Source: Candidatus Buchananbacteria bacterium RIFCSPLOWO2_01_FULL_39_33 (GTDB lineage Bacteria; Patescibacteriota; Patescibacteriia; 2-01-FULL-39-33). From it: a stretch of DNA of 34,501 bases. The DNA lies in contig MHIM01000031.1 in assembly GCA_001817505.1 (NCBI GenBank), forward strand, positions 1-34,501. The letters run 5' to 3'. Position numbers and translations under genes: made by a program. Numbering within the stretch: the stretch's first letter is position 1; the number at the start of each line of letters is the position of its first letter. Shown piece after piece: positions 8,481 to 15,440 of this stretch. A model generated the notes under the pieces. The model searched no databases and was not told the DNA's origin. It saw only the letters and a program-made list of their open reading frames with translations.

Positions 8481-8490
8481 ATCCCATTAT

Positions 8491-8561
8491 TCGGGGGTCG
8501 TCTAACGGTAGGACTCCAGGTTTTGGTCCTGGCTATCGGGGTTCGAATCCCTGCCCCCGAG
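8491..8561 (+). tRNA. tRNA-Gln (anticodon TTG)
   Basis: A 71-nt cloverleaf: acceptor TCGGGGG/CCCCCGA, D arm GTC...GAC, anticodon stem CCAGG/CCTGG with loop TTTTGGT giving anticodon TTG (reads CAA/CAG), a 4-nt variable loop, T loop TTCGAAT, discriminator G as usual for Gln. No encoded CCA. A strong terminator follows 10 nt later. Confidence 0.95.
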
Positions 8562-8571
8562 TTATAAAATA

Positions 8572-8600
8572 AAACACTTCCCTTTTGGGAAGTGTTTTTA
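8572..8600 (+). terminator. Intrinsic terminator of tRNA-Gln
   Basis: Stem AACACTTCCC / GGGAAGTGTT with loop TTTT, followed by TTTATT. Confidence 0.9.
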
Positions 8601-8610
8601 TTATCTTCAG

Positions 8611-8806
8611 GAACAAGATTGGGATTCGAACAGGATAGAAACGAAACAAGCTTTACTGCGGAAGCGGTAAAGCGCAGTTGGGTGTCGCCAGAGTGCCGGT
8701 GGCACTCTGGCGCTGTCTCAGGACAAGAGAACTCTCCGCTTTCTGGCGGTGAGTGAACACGATTATTCTTATTATTTTGGAGTAAGCGGGGATTCGAACG
8801 GATAGC
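8611..8806. ncRNA. Candidate structured RNA or mobile element with three strong hairpins
   Basis: The element is bounded by two copies of a 17-18-nt motif, GGGATTCGAACAGGATAG (8621-8638) and GGGATTCGAACGGATAG (8789-8805). Between them are three hairpins: 8650-8673 (10 bp with a GGAA tetraloop), 8687-8711 (perfect 11 bp GCCAGAGTGCC/GGCACTCTGGC with loop GGT) and 8731-8754 (ACTC/GAGT plus CCGC/GCGG). It is much more GC-rich than the flanks and has no ORF of note. The boundary motif resembles the TTCGA region of tRNA T arms and of the tmRNA 5' end, but no tmRNA tag or partner half is visible. Strand is undetermined. Confidence 0.55.
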
Positions 8807-8858
8807 ACTTAAACTTTAAGATTGAGTTTTATTTTGTTATACTTAATAAAATAAATTT

Positions 8859-9152
8859 ATGTATTTTAACCAAGCAACAAATCCAACAAAACTAAAACAC
8901 GCCGTTTATCTATTATCCTCTACAATTTTAGGCTTACTGTTAAGTTTTATCGCCCATGCTGTAATTGAAATTGGCTATTTAAGCTGGGCACAAAGTCGGG
9001 GAATAATAATAACTTTTTATAATGGCTGTGCCCTTTTACCAATAATTCAGATTGGACTTTTGTTATTTGGTGTAATTGGTGGATTCTTTTTAGGACGATT
9101 TTGGTGGCGAATGATTTATATTGAAAAAGTTTGGGCTAAAAAAAATAATTAA
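8859..9152 (+). CDS. Small integral membrane protein, unknown
   Basis: A 97-aa protein with two hydrophobic segments (about 18-42, VYLLSSTILGLLLSFIAHAVIEIGYL, and about 58-82, LLPIIQIGLLLFGVIGGFFLGRFWW), a short loop with WAQSRG, and a basic tail. I do not recognise a characterised family. The ATG at 8859 is the first Met after an AT-rich stretch, and no Shine-Dalgarno site is obvious. The gene ends 7 nt before the nuclease ATG. Confidence 0.6.
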   Translation: MYFNQATNPTKLKHAVYLLSSTILGLLLSFIAHAVIEIGYLSWAQSRGIIITFYNGCALLPIIQIGLLLFGVIGGFFLGRFWWRMIYIEKVWAKKNN

Positions 9153-9159
9153 AATTAAT

Positions 9160-9966
9160 ATGTCCCAATACTATACCGCTCAACGCACTCGAGGTCTCTA
9201 TAGCCCCAAAGACAATTCCTCCGCCCAAGGTGGACAGGCTTTCAAACTCTCACGCTCCAAGTTAGAGCTGTTTATTGACTGCCCGAGATGTTTTTATCTT
9301 GACCGCCGCCTGGGCGTTGGCCGTCCGCCGGGTTTCCCTTTTGCCTTAAACAGCGCTGTGGACGCTTTGCTTAAAAAAGAATTTGACATCCATCGCGCCA
9401 AAAACCAAAAACATCCTTTGATTGAAAAATACGGTGTTGACGCTGTACCGGTCCATCATGACGATTTGGACAAATGGCGCCACAATTTCACCGGCATCCA
9501 ATACCTCCATCAGCCGACTAATTTACTGATTACCGGCGCGATTGATGATTTGTGGGCTAGAACTCCCACCCCCTCCGACTCCCCCTCGGGCAGGGGGAGA
9601 GAATTAGAATACATTGTCGTGGATTATAAATCTACTTCCAAAGATGAAGAGATTACCGAATTAAACAAGGACTGGCAAGGCGGCTACAAGCGCCAAATGG
9701 AGATCTACCAGTGGCTGCTGCGCCAAAACGGCTATAAGGTATCCAATACTGGCTATTTTGTCTATTGTAATGGCCGAACCGATTTGGCGGCCTTTGATGC
9801 CCATCTAGAGTTTGATATTACCCTAATTGCTTATGTCGGCGATGATTCCTGGGTGGAGAAATGCATTAAAGACGTCCACCAGTGCCTTAATGGCGCTAAA
9901 ACTCCCAAAGCCAACCCCAACTGCGATTATTGCGCTTACATTGAAGCGGTTAATAGCAAAAATTAA
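9160..9966 (+). CDS. PD-(D/E)XK nuclease with four-Cys cluster (Cas4/AddB-like)
   Basis: A 268-aa protein from ATG 9160; the track's TTG at 9121 lies inside the preceding gene and is unlikely. It opens with SRSKLELFIDCPRCFYLDRR (C41, C44). The catalytic core shows GAIDDLW (D129/D130) and VVDYKST (D155, K157), then the QMEIYQWLL helix typical of RecB-family nucleases. The C-terminus has NPNCDYCAY (C255, C258). Four Cys flanking a RecB nuclease fold match the Fe-S cluster layout of Cas4/AddB. No cas genes or CRISPR are nearby, so a repair or general processing exonuclease is more likely. Residues of about 134-150 (RTPTPSDSPSGRGRELE) come from an in-frame palindromic repeat (see that entry). The downstream tspO starts 16 nt after the stop. 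Confidence 0.8.
   Translation: MSQYYTAQRTRGLYSPKDNSSAQGGQAFKLSRSKLELFIDCPRCFYLDRRLGVGRPPGFPFALNSAVDALLKKEFDIHRAKNQKHPLIEKYGVDAVPVHHDDLDKWRHNFTGIQYLHQPTNLLITGAIDDLWARTPTPSDSPSGRGRELEYIVVDYKSTSKDEEITELNKDWQGGYKRQMEIYQWLLRQNGYKVSNTGYFVYCNGRTDLAAFDAHLEFDITLIAYVGDDSWVEKCIKDVHQCLNGAKTPKANPNCDYCAYIEAVNSKN
9559..9606. repeat. Palindromic repeat inserted in frame in the nuclease gene
   Basis: ACTCCCCCTCGGGCAGGGGG-type hairpin (CTCCCCCT/AGGGGGAG). It is related to the intergenic CTCCCCCTTGGTAAGGGGGAG at about 11953-11973. It adds about 14-17 codons between two core beta strands without breaking the frame. Confidence 0.65.
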
Positions 9967-9982
9967 TCAAATAATAAATAAT

Positions 9983-10378
9983 ATGGACTCTTATGATTGG
10001 TACTTACAACTTATAAAGCCATCATGGTCTCCGCCAGCCTGGCTTTTTGGTCCGATTTGGACAATCCTATATGTTTTAATTACCGTTTCTTTCGGCTGGG
10101 TATTTTATCTGGCCTATCAGAAGAAAATAACTTTTTTAGTGGCTTTGCCATTTATTCTTAATCTGATTTTTAATTTTGCTTTTACTCCGCTGCAGTTCGG
10201 GCTAAAGAATAATCTGCTGTCGGCTGTTGATATCTTGCTGGTTTTAGGCACGCTTATTTGGGCGATGATCGCCATTTACCCTTATGCCCGCCGGATAACT
10301 TACATTCAAATTCCGTATTTGCTTTGGGTGGCTTTTGCCACTGTTTTGCAATTAACGATTACTTATTTGAATAAATAA
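9983..10378 (+). CDS. tspO: TspO/MBR family membrane protein
   Basis: A 131-aa protein from ATG 9983 (MDSYDWYLQLIKPSW); the track's earlier start lies in the nuclease gene. It has the TspO signature WSPPAWLFGPIWTILY near the N-terminus, five predicted TM helices, the middle PFILNLIFNFAFTPLQFG, and the C-terminal PYLLWVAFATVLQLTITYLN, which matches the family consensus PYLLWVxFATxLN. TspO proteins bind porphyrins and related ligands and are linked to stress and tetrapyrrole handling. In a reduced genome without visible heme genes nearby, the substrate is unclear. It is 3 nt from the next ORF, suggesting an operon. Confidence 0.9.
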   Translation: MDSYDWYLQLIKPSWSPPAWLFGPIWTILYVLITVSFGWVFYLAYQKKITFLVALPFILNLIFNFAFTPLQFGLKNNLLSAVDILLVLGTLIWAMIAIYPYARRITYIQIPYLLWVAFATVLQLTITYLNK

Positions 10379-10381
10379 ATT

Positions 10382-11035
10382 ATGAACGTCTGGGCTATCC
10401 CTCAAAAACAATTTAAAATCTTAAAGAAATTAAATACGCCGGTTAAGATCCAGGATTTCTTGGATAAGATGCCGATAAACTTCGAGCCCAATGGCGACAC
10501 TTGCTTGTCGCCCTTGTTGGTTTTAGAGCAAAACACTTGCCATTGCATTGAGGCGGCGGTTTTAGCTGCCCTGGCGCTGCGGCTGAATGGTCAGCCGCCT
10601 TTAATTTTGGATCTGACTGCTGTTAGAAATGATTTTGACCATGTGATCGCTGTTTTTAAAAAAGGCAAGCAGTGGGGGGCGATTTCTAAAACCAACCACG
10701 CGGTCTTAAGATACCGCGAGCCGATTTATAATTCCATCAGGGAACTGGTGATGAGTTATTTCCATGAATATCTGGATGACTTGGGCCGCAAAACTCTAAG
10801 GAGTTATTCCTGGCCGGTTAATTTGAAAAGATTTGATAAGCTGGGCTGGATGACTGCCAAAGAAGAAATCGGCTATATTCCGGAATATTTGGTGAAGGTC
10901 AAGCATTTTCCCATTTTAACCGAGAATCAAATCAGGAATTTAAGATTGGCTGACCCCATTGAAATTAAAGCCGGCCAGCTGATAGAGTGGAAAGGAAAGA
11001 TGGTATTATACAAAGCGGCTACTTTTAAATCTTGA
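10382..11035 (+). CDS. Transglutaminase-like cysteine protein
   Basis: A 217-aa soluble protein. The central part reads NTCHCIEAAVLAALALRLNG, then FDHVIAVFKKGKQWGAISKTNHAVLRYREPIY. A Cys at the start of a helix (CIEAA), a His in DHV and a downstream acidic/polar strand fit the Cys-His-Asp arrangement of the transglutaminase-like papain fold. There is no signal peptide. The function could be proteolysis, an amidase-type reaction, or a degenerate binding fold; I cannot narrow it further. It follows tspO by 3 nt. The TGA stop overlaps the -35 box of the next gene's promoter. Confidence 0.6.
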   Translation: MNVWAIPQKQFKILKKLNTPVKIQDFLDKMPINFEPNGDTCLSPLLVLEQNTCHCIEAAVLAALALRLNGQPPLILDLTAVRNDFDHVIAVFKKGKQWGAISKTNHAVLRYREPIYNSIRELVMSYFHEYLDDLGRKTLRSYSWPVNLKRFDKLGWMTAKEEIGYIPEYLVKVKHFPILTENQIRNLRLADPIEIKAGQLIEWKGKMVLYKAATFKS

Positions 11036-11060
11036 CTTTTAAAGCAAATTGAAATAGAAT
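11032..11060 (+). promoter_or_regulatory. Promoter of the 70-aa ORF
   Basis: TTGACT (11032-11037), 17-nt spacer, TAGAAT (11055-11060). It overlaps the end of the preceding gene and leaves a leader of about 85 nt. Confidence 0.65.
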
Positions 11061-11151
11061 AATTTTAGTTTTTATTTAGCACTTTTAAACAAAACAAGGA
11101 AAGGATCATAAAGAATGATAATTAGAATGACTCTTTACAAAGGATAGGAAG

Positions 11152-11364
11152 ATGACTGATAAGTTAAGAAGAAAAATTAAAATATTGCGAAAAAAAAGAG
11201 ATGATTTGTGGCAAGAATTTTGCCGCTTGCCTAGACGAAACTCATTTTCCGGCCTGGGTTTAAGCGCTCAATTGGATGAGGTACAGGAGCAACTTGACTC
11301 ATTAGAGGGTAAGAGGCGCTCTAAAAGATATTGTGCGGAAACAGACATCGAAATCATCGGATAA
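11152..11364 (+). CDS. Small charged coiled-coil protein, unknown
   Basis: A 70-aa protein: MTDKLRRKIKILRKKRDDLW, then LSAQLDEVQEQLDSLEGKRR. Two amphipathic helices separated by a Pro/Ser-rich turn suggest a helical hairpin. It is rich in Lys, Arg and Glu. It has its own promoter, a good Shine-Dalgarno (GGATAGGAAG) 2 nt before the ATG, and a strong terminator, so it is a monocistronic gene. No family recognised. Confidence 0.65.
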   Translation: MTDKLRRKIKILRKKRDDLWQEFCRLPRRNSFSGLGLSAQLDEVQEQLDSLEGKRRSKRYCAETDIEIIG

Positions 11365-11374
11365 ATTAATACAG

Positions 11375-11401
11375 CCGCCATTTAATTGGCGGTCTTTTTT
11401 T
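11375..11401 (+). terminator. Intrinsic terminator of the 70-aa ORF
   Basis: CCGCCA / TGGCGG stem with a 6-nt loop, then TCTTTTTTT. Confidence 0.9.
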
Positions 11402-11423
11402 ATTTTTATTTTTAATTTTCTGT

Positions 11424-11458
11424 AAAAAAATTACCCGGAAGCGCTAAAGCCTTCCAGG
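11424..11458 (-). terminator. Intrinsic terminator, minus strand
   Basis: On the minus strand CCTGGAAG pairs with CTTCCGGG (inner GC-TTTA-GC), followed by TAATTTTTTT. It ends the frameshifted gene at 11465. Confidence 0.8.
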
Positions 11459-11464
11459 TGAATA

Positions 11465-11769
11465 TCAGATAACTGGTTCTTCTTCAACATTAAACATTTC
11501 TACAATTCTGACGACTTCTTGGTCACGGGATATGGACTTAATGGAATAGGTTTTGGTCTGGTGATCCGGTTGGCGCTTGGTTGTAATTACCTCGAATCCG
11601 CTACGGGTAACTAAAACCTTTACAAATTGCTGATCAGCCGGAATGTAATGCACTATGGCCTTAGTCGGGACAAAAGATTTTTGAGCTAATGTTAAAACAA
11701 ATGCCGATATAAAGAAAAAAATATGAATAATGATATTATGTAGTAATTCTTTTTTTCATCCGCATACAT
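11465..11769 (-). pseudogene. Small membrane-anchored protein split by a -1 frameshift in a T7 run
   Basis: The ORF track shows only a 62-aa ORF from a GTG at 11653. Upstream, a good Shine-Dalgarno (AAAGGA) precedes ATG 11769, which opens MYADEKKNYYIISLFIFF in another frame. The two frames meet in a run of seven Ts (plus-strand A7 at 11715-11721). One extra T joins them into a 101-aa protein with a TM helix continuing FISAFVLTLAQKSFVPTKA and then the VHYIPADQQFVKVLVTRSG domain. The joined product has a coherent N-in anchor and soluble C-terminal domain. The cause may be a real mutation, a sequencing error, phase variation, or transcript slippage at the homopolymer. No family recognised. The intact terminator is retained. 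Confidence 0.6.
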
Positions 11770-11855
11770 ATACAATTCCTTTCTTTTCTTTGTTTTTTAA
11801 CTGAAGATGCTGGAACTAAAAATCTTAGCAAATATTATGATTATTGTCGAGCGTA

Positions 11856-11974
11856 AAAATCCCCCTCTTTAACCAAGGAGAGGCCTGCCTGCGCAGGCAG
11901 ATTAGGGGTGGTTGCCGATGCCTTCAGAAAACTTCGGCCAACCTCCTCTCACTCCCCCTTGGTAAGGGGGAGAT
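11856..11974. repeat. Composite repeat with nested palindrome
   Basis: It comprises AATCCCCCTCTTTAACCAAG..., a palindrome CCTGCCTGCGCAGGCAG inserted before ATTAGGGGTGGTTG, a CCTTCAGAAAACTTCGG spacer, and an inverted CAACCTCC...CTCCCCCTTGGTAAGGGGGAG. It fills the gap between the frameshifted gene and typA, with the latter's 3' end adjoining. Confidence 0.65.
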
Positions 11975-11990
11975 TTATTATATGGTCTTT

Positions 11991-13781
11991 TTATTTTGCC
12001 CTCTTAGCTCTGATCCTGTCGTTTTCTGTCAGATATTTTTTCCTTAACCTGATGCTCTTGGGGGTTATTTCCAGATATTCATCGTCATTCATCAAATCCA
12101 TGCCCCGTTCCAGAGTTAAGTCCAGAGGCGGAGTCAGGCGGATGGCCTCATCCGAGCCGGCAGCCCGCATATTGGTGAGTTGTTTGCCTTTGATAGGGTT
12201 AACAGCCATATCTTCACCTTTGGCGGTGTTGCCAATAACCATGCCTTCATAAACCTCGGTATTGGCTTCAATATAAAGAGTGCCGCGGTTTTGCAAATTA
12301 AATAAAGAAAAACCCAACGCTTTGCCGGTCGCCATAGAAATCATTGAGCCCAATTCTGTCTTGTTGATTGCTCCGGCGTAAGGCCGAAAGCCGATAACCT
12401 GGGAATATAAAATGCCTTCACCCCGGGTATCAACGATAAAATCATTCTTATAGCCCAATAAGCCCCGGGTGGGGATTTCAAAGACCAATTTTAAGTGGCC
12501 ATGTTCCGGTTTCATCTGGGTCATAGTGCCGCGACGCTTAGCTAATTTTTCAATTACCACACCGGACATTAGTTGAGGCAAGTTAATAATAACTTCTTCA
12601 AACGGCTCATGTTTGACACCGTCAATTTCTTTGATGATGACCTGGGGCTGGGAGATCTGAAGTTCATAGCTCTCGCGCCTTAAGTTTTCCAATAAAATAG
12701 CAATATGCATTTCACCCCGGCCATTGACTTTATAGAATTCAGTGGTGGAAAAATCAATTTTCAAGCCCACATTCAATTCTAATTCTTTTTCCAGCCGTTC
12801 TTTTAATTGCCGGTTGGTGACAAATTTTCCTTCGTGTCCAGCGAAAGGGGAATTGTTAACCAAAAAATTCAAAGAAATAGTCGGCTCGTCAATGTTGATA
12901 GCCGGCAAGGCCTCTTGATTTTCATTGGCACAGATAGTTTCGCCGATATAAATATCTGGCAGACCGGCTAACATAATAATATCGCCGGCGCCGGCGCTCT
13001 CCACTTCTTTTCTTTTCAAACCTTCAAAAGTGAAGAGTTTGGTAATCTTGCCTTTCCGTATTTCGCCAGCGGGAGTTTTGACAACCACATTTTGGCCTTG
13101 GCTGATTTGGCCTTCGTAAATACGGCCAATGGCCAAACGGCCTAAAAAATTATCATAAGCCAAATTAAAGGGCTGTAAGGATAATGGTTTGCCTTTGGCT
13201 TCTTCGCTGGAAGCGACAGGAACTTTGGCCAAAATAATTTCCAAAAGCGGAGTTAAGTCATGGGAATCATCTTCTAATTTATTTTTAGCTATGCCTTCGC
13301 GGGCAATGGCGTAAAGAGTGGTAAAATTCAATTGCTCGTCATTGGCACCCAGATCCAAGAATAATTCATAAACCATTTCTTGGACTTCTTCGGGCCGGGC
13401 GGCGGCTTTATCAATTTTATTTATAACTACAATCGGCTTTAAGCCCAATTCCAAAGATTTTTTCAAAACAAATTTAGTTTGAGGCATCGGGCCTTCCTGG
13501 GCGTCAACCACCAGGATAACGCAGTCAATAGAGCGGAGCACTCGTTCCACTTCCGAGCCGAAATCAGCGTGGCCGGGAGTATCTACGATATTTATTTTAG
13601 TATTTTGGTAATAAACTGAAGTATTTTTGGAATAAATAGTGATGCCCCGTTCTTTTTCCAAATCATTACTGTCCATACTGGTGCCTTCATCGGCCAGGCC
13701 GGTTTGGCGCATCAAAGCCTCGGTTAAGGCGGTCTTACCGTGGTCAACGTGAGCAATGATGGCAATATTTCTGATAATCAT
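11991..13781 (-). CDS. typA: Ribosome-associated GTPase TypA/BipA
   Basis: A 596-aa translational GTPase, close to the usual 600-615. The G domain shows AHVDHGKT (G1, about residues 10-17), ERGITI (G2), DTPGHADFG (G3) and NKIDK (G4). Domain II and EF-G-like domains III and V follow, then the TypA-specific C-terminal domain ([25 protein letters not shown], ending [19 protein letters not shown]). EF-G domain IV is absent, as expected. TypA acts on the ribosome in 50S biogenesis and stress adaptation. It has its own minus-strand promoter with a leader of about 65-70 nt; a small CTTCT...AGAAG stem followed by a U-rich run sits just before the ATG. Confidence 0.95.
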   Translation of the reverse strand: MIIRNIAIIAHVDHGKTALTEALMRQTGLADEGTSMDSNDLEKERGITIYSKNTSVYYQNTKINIVDTPGHADFGSEVERVLRSIDCVILVVDAQEGPMPQTKFVLKKSLELGLKPIVVINKIDKAAARPEEVQEMVYELFLDLGANDEQLNFTTLYAIAREGIAKNKLEDDSHDLTPLLEIILAKVPVASSEEAKGKPLSLQPFNLAYDNFLGRLAIGRIYEGQISQGQNVVVKTPAGEIRKGKITKLFTFEGLKRKEVESAGAGDIIMLAGLPDIYIGETICANENQEALPAINIDEPTISLNFLVNNSPFAGHEGKFVTNRQLKERLEKELELNVGLKIDFSTTEFYKVNGRGEMHIAILLENLRRESYELQISQPQVIIKEIDGVKHEPFEEVIINLPQLMSGVVIEKLAKRRGTMTQMKPEHGHLKLVFEIPTRGLLGYKNDFIVDTRGEGILYSQVIGFRPYAGAINKTELGSMISMATGKALGFSLFNLQNRGTLYIEANTEVYEGMVIGNTAKGEDMAVNPIKGKQLTNMRAAGSDEAIRLTPPLDLTLERGMDLMNDDEYLEITPKSIRLRKKYLTENDRIRAKRAK

Positions 13782-13855
13782 AAAAAATAAAATCTTCTTT
13801 ATTTAGAAGAAGTAAAGGCCTGGCGAATAGCGCCAATTAATCTAAAGGCCCATTA

Positions 13856-13884
13856 AGCGTAGCAGATTTAATGTCCAATGTCAA
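13856..13884 (-). promoter_or_regulatory. typA promoter
   Basis: Minus strand: TTGACA (13879-13884), 17-nt spacer, TACGCT (13856-13861). Perfect -35, moderate -10. The leader contains GGCG-CTATT-CGCC and, just before the ATG, a stem followed by TTTTATTTTTT that resembles a weak terminator. Confidence 0.65.
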
Positions 13885-13908
13885 TGAAAATATCATACAA
13901 TATTAACA

Positions 13909-13945
13909 TAAAAAGGCCTCGCGAGTTCTAAACTCAGGCGAAGCC
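13909..13945 (-). terminator. Intrinsic terminator of the 145-aa gene
   Basis: Minus strand GGCTTCGC...GCGAGGCC enclosing GAGTT-TAG-AACTC, followed by TTTTT. Confidence 0.9.
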
Positions 13946-13967
13946 ATAAGAAGCCATAAATAGTTTT

Positions 13968-14405
13968 TCAAACTGGAACTAAAAAACGCCAGAAATTATA
14001 AAGCATGAGATGGGACGGGAAAAAACCCAGTCGTCCATCCGTATTTATACACGGAAAGCGGATATTACCATGCGGATCAATCCAGGCTGGATCAGCAAAA
14101 CCAATCGGTCCATTGTGGTCATAGATAGGGAACTGCAGCTGGAAAGCCCACAACCATTGACTTTCACAAGTAGTAATGGTATGAACCATTGCCAGCGCTT
14201 TCCTGGCTTCTCCTATGTTTATTACTACCGTATTAGTATTAACGAGTCGGAATTCTCTTTCTTGTATGCCTCTGATAAAATTTCCTACATATCGCCAATC
14301 ATTGGGTTGGTGGTCAGAAGCTCGGACCATGCTAAATGGACTATTCCCCAACAGATCACCATCAATTTTCAACCTGAAGATCTCGTTTAAGGCAGGATAT
14401 TTCAT
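13968..14405 (-). CDS. Conserved-looking hypothetical protein, 145 aa
   Basis: A soluble 145-aa protein without signal peptide or TM. Visible features are FRLKIDGDLLGNSPFSMVR, AMVHTITTCESQWLWAF and IYDHNGPIGFADPAWIDPHG, with an aromatic-rich C-terminus (LMLYNFWRFLVPV). I do not recognise it. Gene structure is clear: minus-strand promoter (14524-14552), Shine-Dalgarno AGGAG 9 nt before the ATG, and a strong terminator, so it is a monocistronic unit. Together with the next minus gene it forms a pair of independently expressed orphans. Confidence 0.6.
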   Translation of the reverse strand: MKYPALNEIFRLKIDGDLLGNSPFSMVRASDHQPNDWRYVGNFIRGIQEREFRLVNTNTVVINIGEARKALAMVHTITTCESQWLWAFQLQFPIYDHNGPIGFADPAWIDPHGNIRFPCINTDGRLGFFPSHLMLYNFWRFLVPV

Positions 14406-14523
14406 GTTCGCTTCTCCTGTTGTTTTGGCGCTTTTTCTGAACTTAACACCGTATTTTCCAGTTGGTAAATTTTCTTTAAAATAACTATTTTTATTGCCAA
14501 AGAACTGGTTTTAATCTTAGGCC

Positions 14524-14552
14524 ATATTATATTATTTTGATAATTTTGTCAA
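14524..14552 (-). promoter_or_regulatory. Promoter of the 145-aa gene
   Basis: TTGACA (14547-14552), with -10 TAATAT at 14524-14529 (17-nt spacer) overlapping a TATAAT (spacer 15). Confidence 0.75.
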
Positions 14553-14589
14553 TAACCGATATTTAACCGATATTTTAAAAAGCAAACAC

Positions 14590-14616
14590 AAAAAGGCCGG
14601 CGATTATTCAACCGGC
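14590..14616 (-). terminator. Intrinsic terminator of the 110-aa gene
   Basis: Minus strand GCCGG...CCGGC followed by CTTTTT. Confidence 0.85.
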
Positions 14617-14643
14617 TTTTAAGGTTTTAAGAGGTCATCTGGT

Positions 14644-14976
14644 TTAATTGGCTTGATTAAGAAAATAGCGGATGCTCTCAAACTCTTCCGGCGACTGGCA
14701 AGTCAAGACCCTTAAAGGACAAGAAGAGGATTTTAAGACCTTTTCAATGCCGCGATGGATAAAATTGACAATCTCTCTCATCATTCTAACAGCTTCTTTG
14801 TCAGTTTTGAAAATAGGAGCTGTGCGAATCAGGGGCTTATAATCCTTGCCATTATCCATGGCTATCCAGCCAAAATATAGAGGTGTTCCATTAGCGGCGT
14901 TAATAGGACCACCAGAACTGATTGAAATATTACCGGGATTTTGAGCGATTTCCAAGAGCGTGGCTAAGGTTATCAT
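14644..14976 (-). CDS. Hypothetical protein, 110 aa
   Basis: A soluble 110-aa protein, MITLATLLEIAQNPGNISIS, with a central NGTPLYFGWIAMDNGKDYKP and a helical C-terminal half (EAVRMMREIVNFIHRGIEKV). No family recognised. Expression signals are strong: TTGACA-17-TATAAT promoter, Shine-Dalgarno GGGAGGT 8 nt before the ATG, and its own terminator. Its start is divergent from the pspC-like gene. Confidence 0.6.
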   Translation of the reverse strand: MITLATLLEIAQNPGNISISSGGPINAANGTPLYFGWIAMDNGKDYKPLIRTAPIFKTDKEAVRMMREIVNFIHRGIEKVLKSSSCPLRVLTCQSPEEFESIRYFLNQAN

Positions 14977-15019
14977 TTCGGTTACCTCCCTTTGGGTTAT
15001 GATGAATGAACCACTAATT

Positions 15020-15048
15020 ATTATAGTTTAATGGTAATTAAATGTCAA
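15020..15048 (-). promoter_or_regulatory. Consensus promoter of the 110-aa gene
   Basis: TTGACA (15043-15048), 17-nt spacer, TATAAT (15020-15025): perfect sigma70-type consensus. Confidence 0.85.
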
Positions 15049-15137
15049 GTCCGGAAAAATATAAATTAGCCAGCTATTGCCTTTGCCGATTTGTTATGTT
15101 AATCTGTTTTTGGCACCTTTCAACATTTGGAGGAAAA

Positions 15138-15365
15138 ATGATGACTAAATTTTGCCGAATAACTGATTACGGCTATTTGGGCGGAGTTTGCGCCGGTTTG
15201 GCCTACGCTTTAAGAATTCCCACCTGGCTAGTTAGAATACTCTGGCTGATTCTTATTTTTGGTTATAAGGCCTACGTTTTAGGAATTTTAATTTATTTAT
15301 TGCTCTGGCTTGGCCTGCCAAAATGGCATAAGACCCCCAGCGATTATGAAAGGATTTGCGAATAA
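15138..15365 (+). CDS. PspC-domain membrane protein
   Basis: A 75-aa protein from ATG 15138 (MMTKFCRITDYGYLGGVCAG), chosen because TTTGGAGGAAAA precedes it. The track's start at 15042 would overlap the divergent promoter. The PspC signature is GYLGGVCAGLAYALRIPTWLVRILWLI, with one or two TM segments and a short polar tail (WHKTPSDYERICE). PspC proteins are small membrane proteins linked to envelope stress. There are no other psp genes here. A terminator follows directly. Confidence 0.8.
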   Translation: MMTKFCRITDYGYLGGVCAGLAYALRIPTWLVRILWLILIFGYKAYVLGILIYLLLWLGLPKWHKTPSDYERICE

Positions 15366-15373
15366 GCCCTCTT

Positions 15374-15402
15374 TAACTTCCTTAAAACAGGAAGTTTTTT
15401 TA
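15374..15402 (+). terminator. Intrinsic terminator of the pspC-like gene
   Basis: AACTTCCT-TAAAAC-AGGAAGTT followed by TTTTTATT. Confidence 0.9.
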
Positions 15403-15414
15403 TTGGCCCAGCAA

Positions 15415-15423
15415 TGATATAAT
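15415..15423 (+). promoter_or_regulatory. Extended -10 promoter of the methyltransferase gene
   Basis: TGATATAAT ends 17 nt before the ATG at 15441. No clear -35. Confidence 0.45.
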
Positions 15424-15440
15424 TATTTTAAATAAACCCA

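Noticed and set aside
8349-8490. CRISPR array
   Set aside because: The TGTCATT units are degenerate, of unequal spacing and occur elsewhere as dispersed repeats; no cas genes. The Cas4-like nuclease at 9160 stands alone.
8611-8806. tmRNA (ssrA)
   Set aside because: The GGATTCGAACAGGATAG motif resembles the tmRNA 5' end but has an extra A. There is no tag reading frame ending in ALAA-type codons and no matching 3' acceptor half.
15042-15137. N-terminal extension of the pspC-like ORF (track start 15042)
   Set aside because: It overlaps the divergent perfect promoter and lacks a Shine-Dalgarno, whereas TTTGGAGGAAAA precedes ATG 15138.
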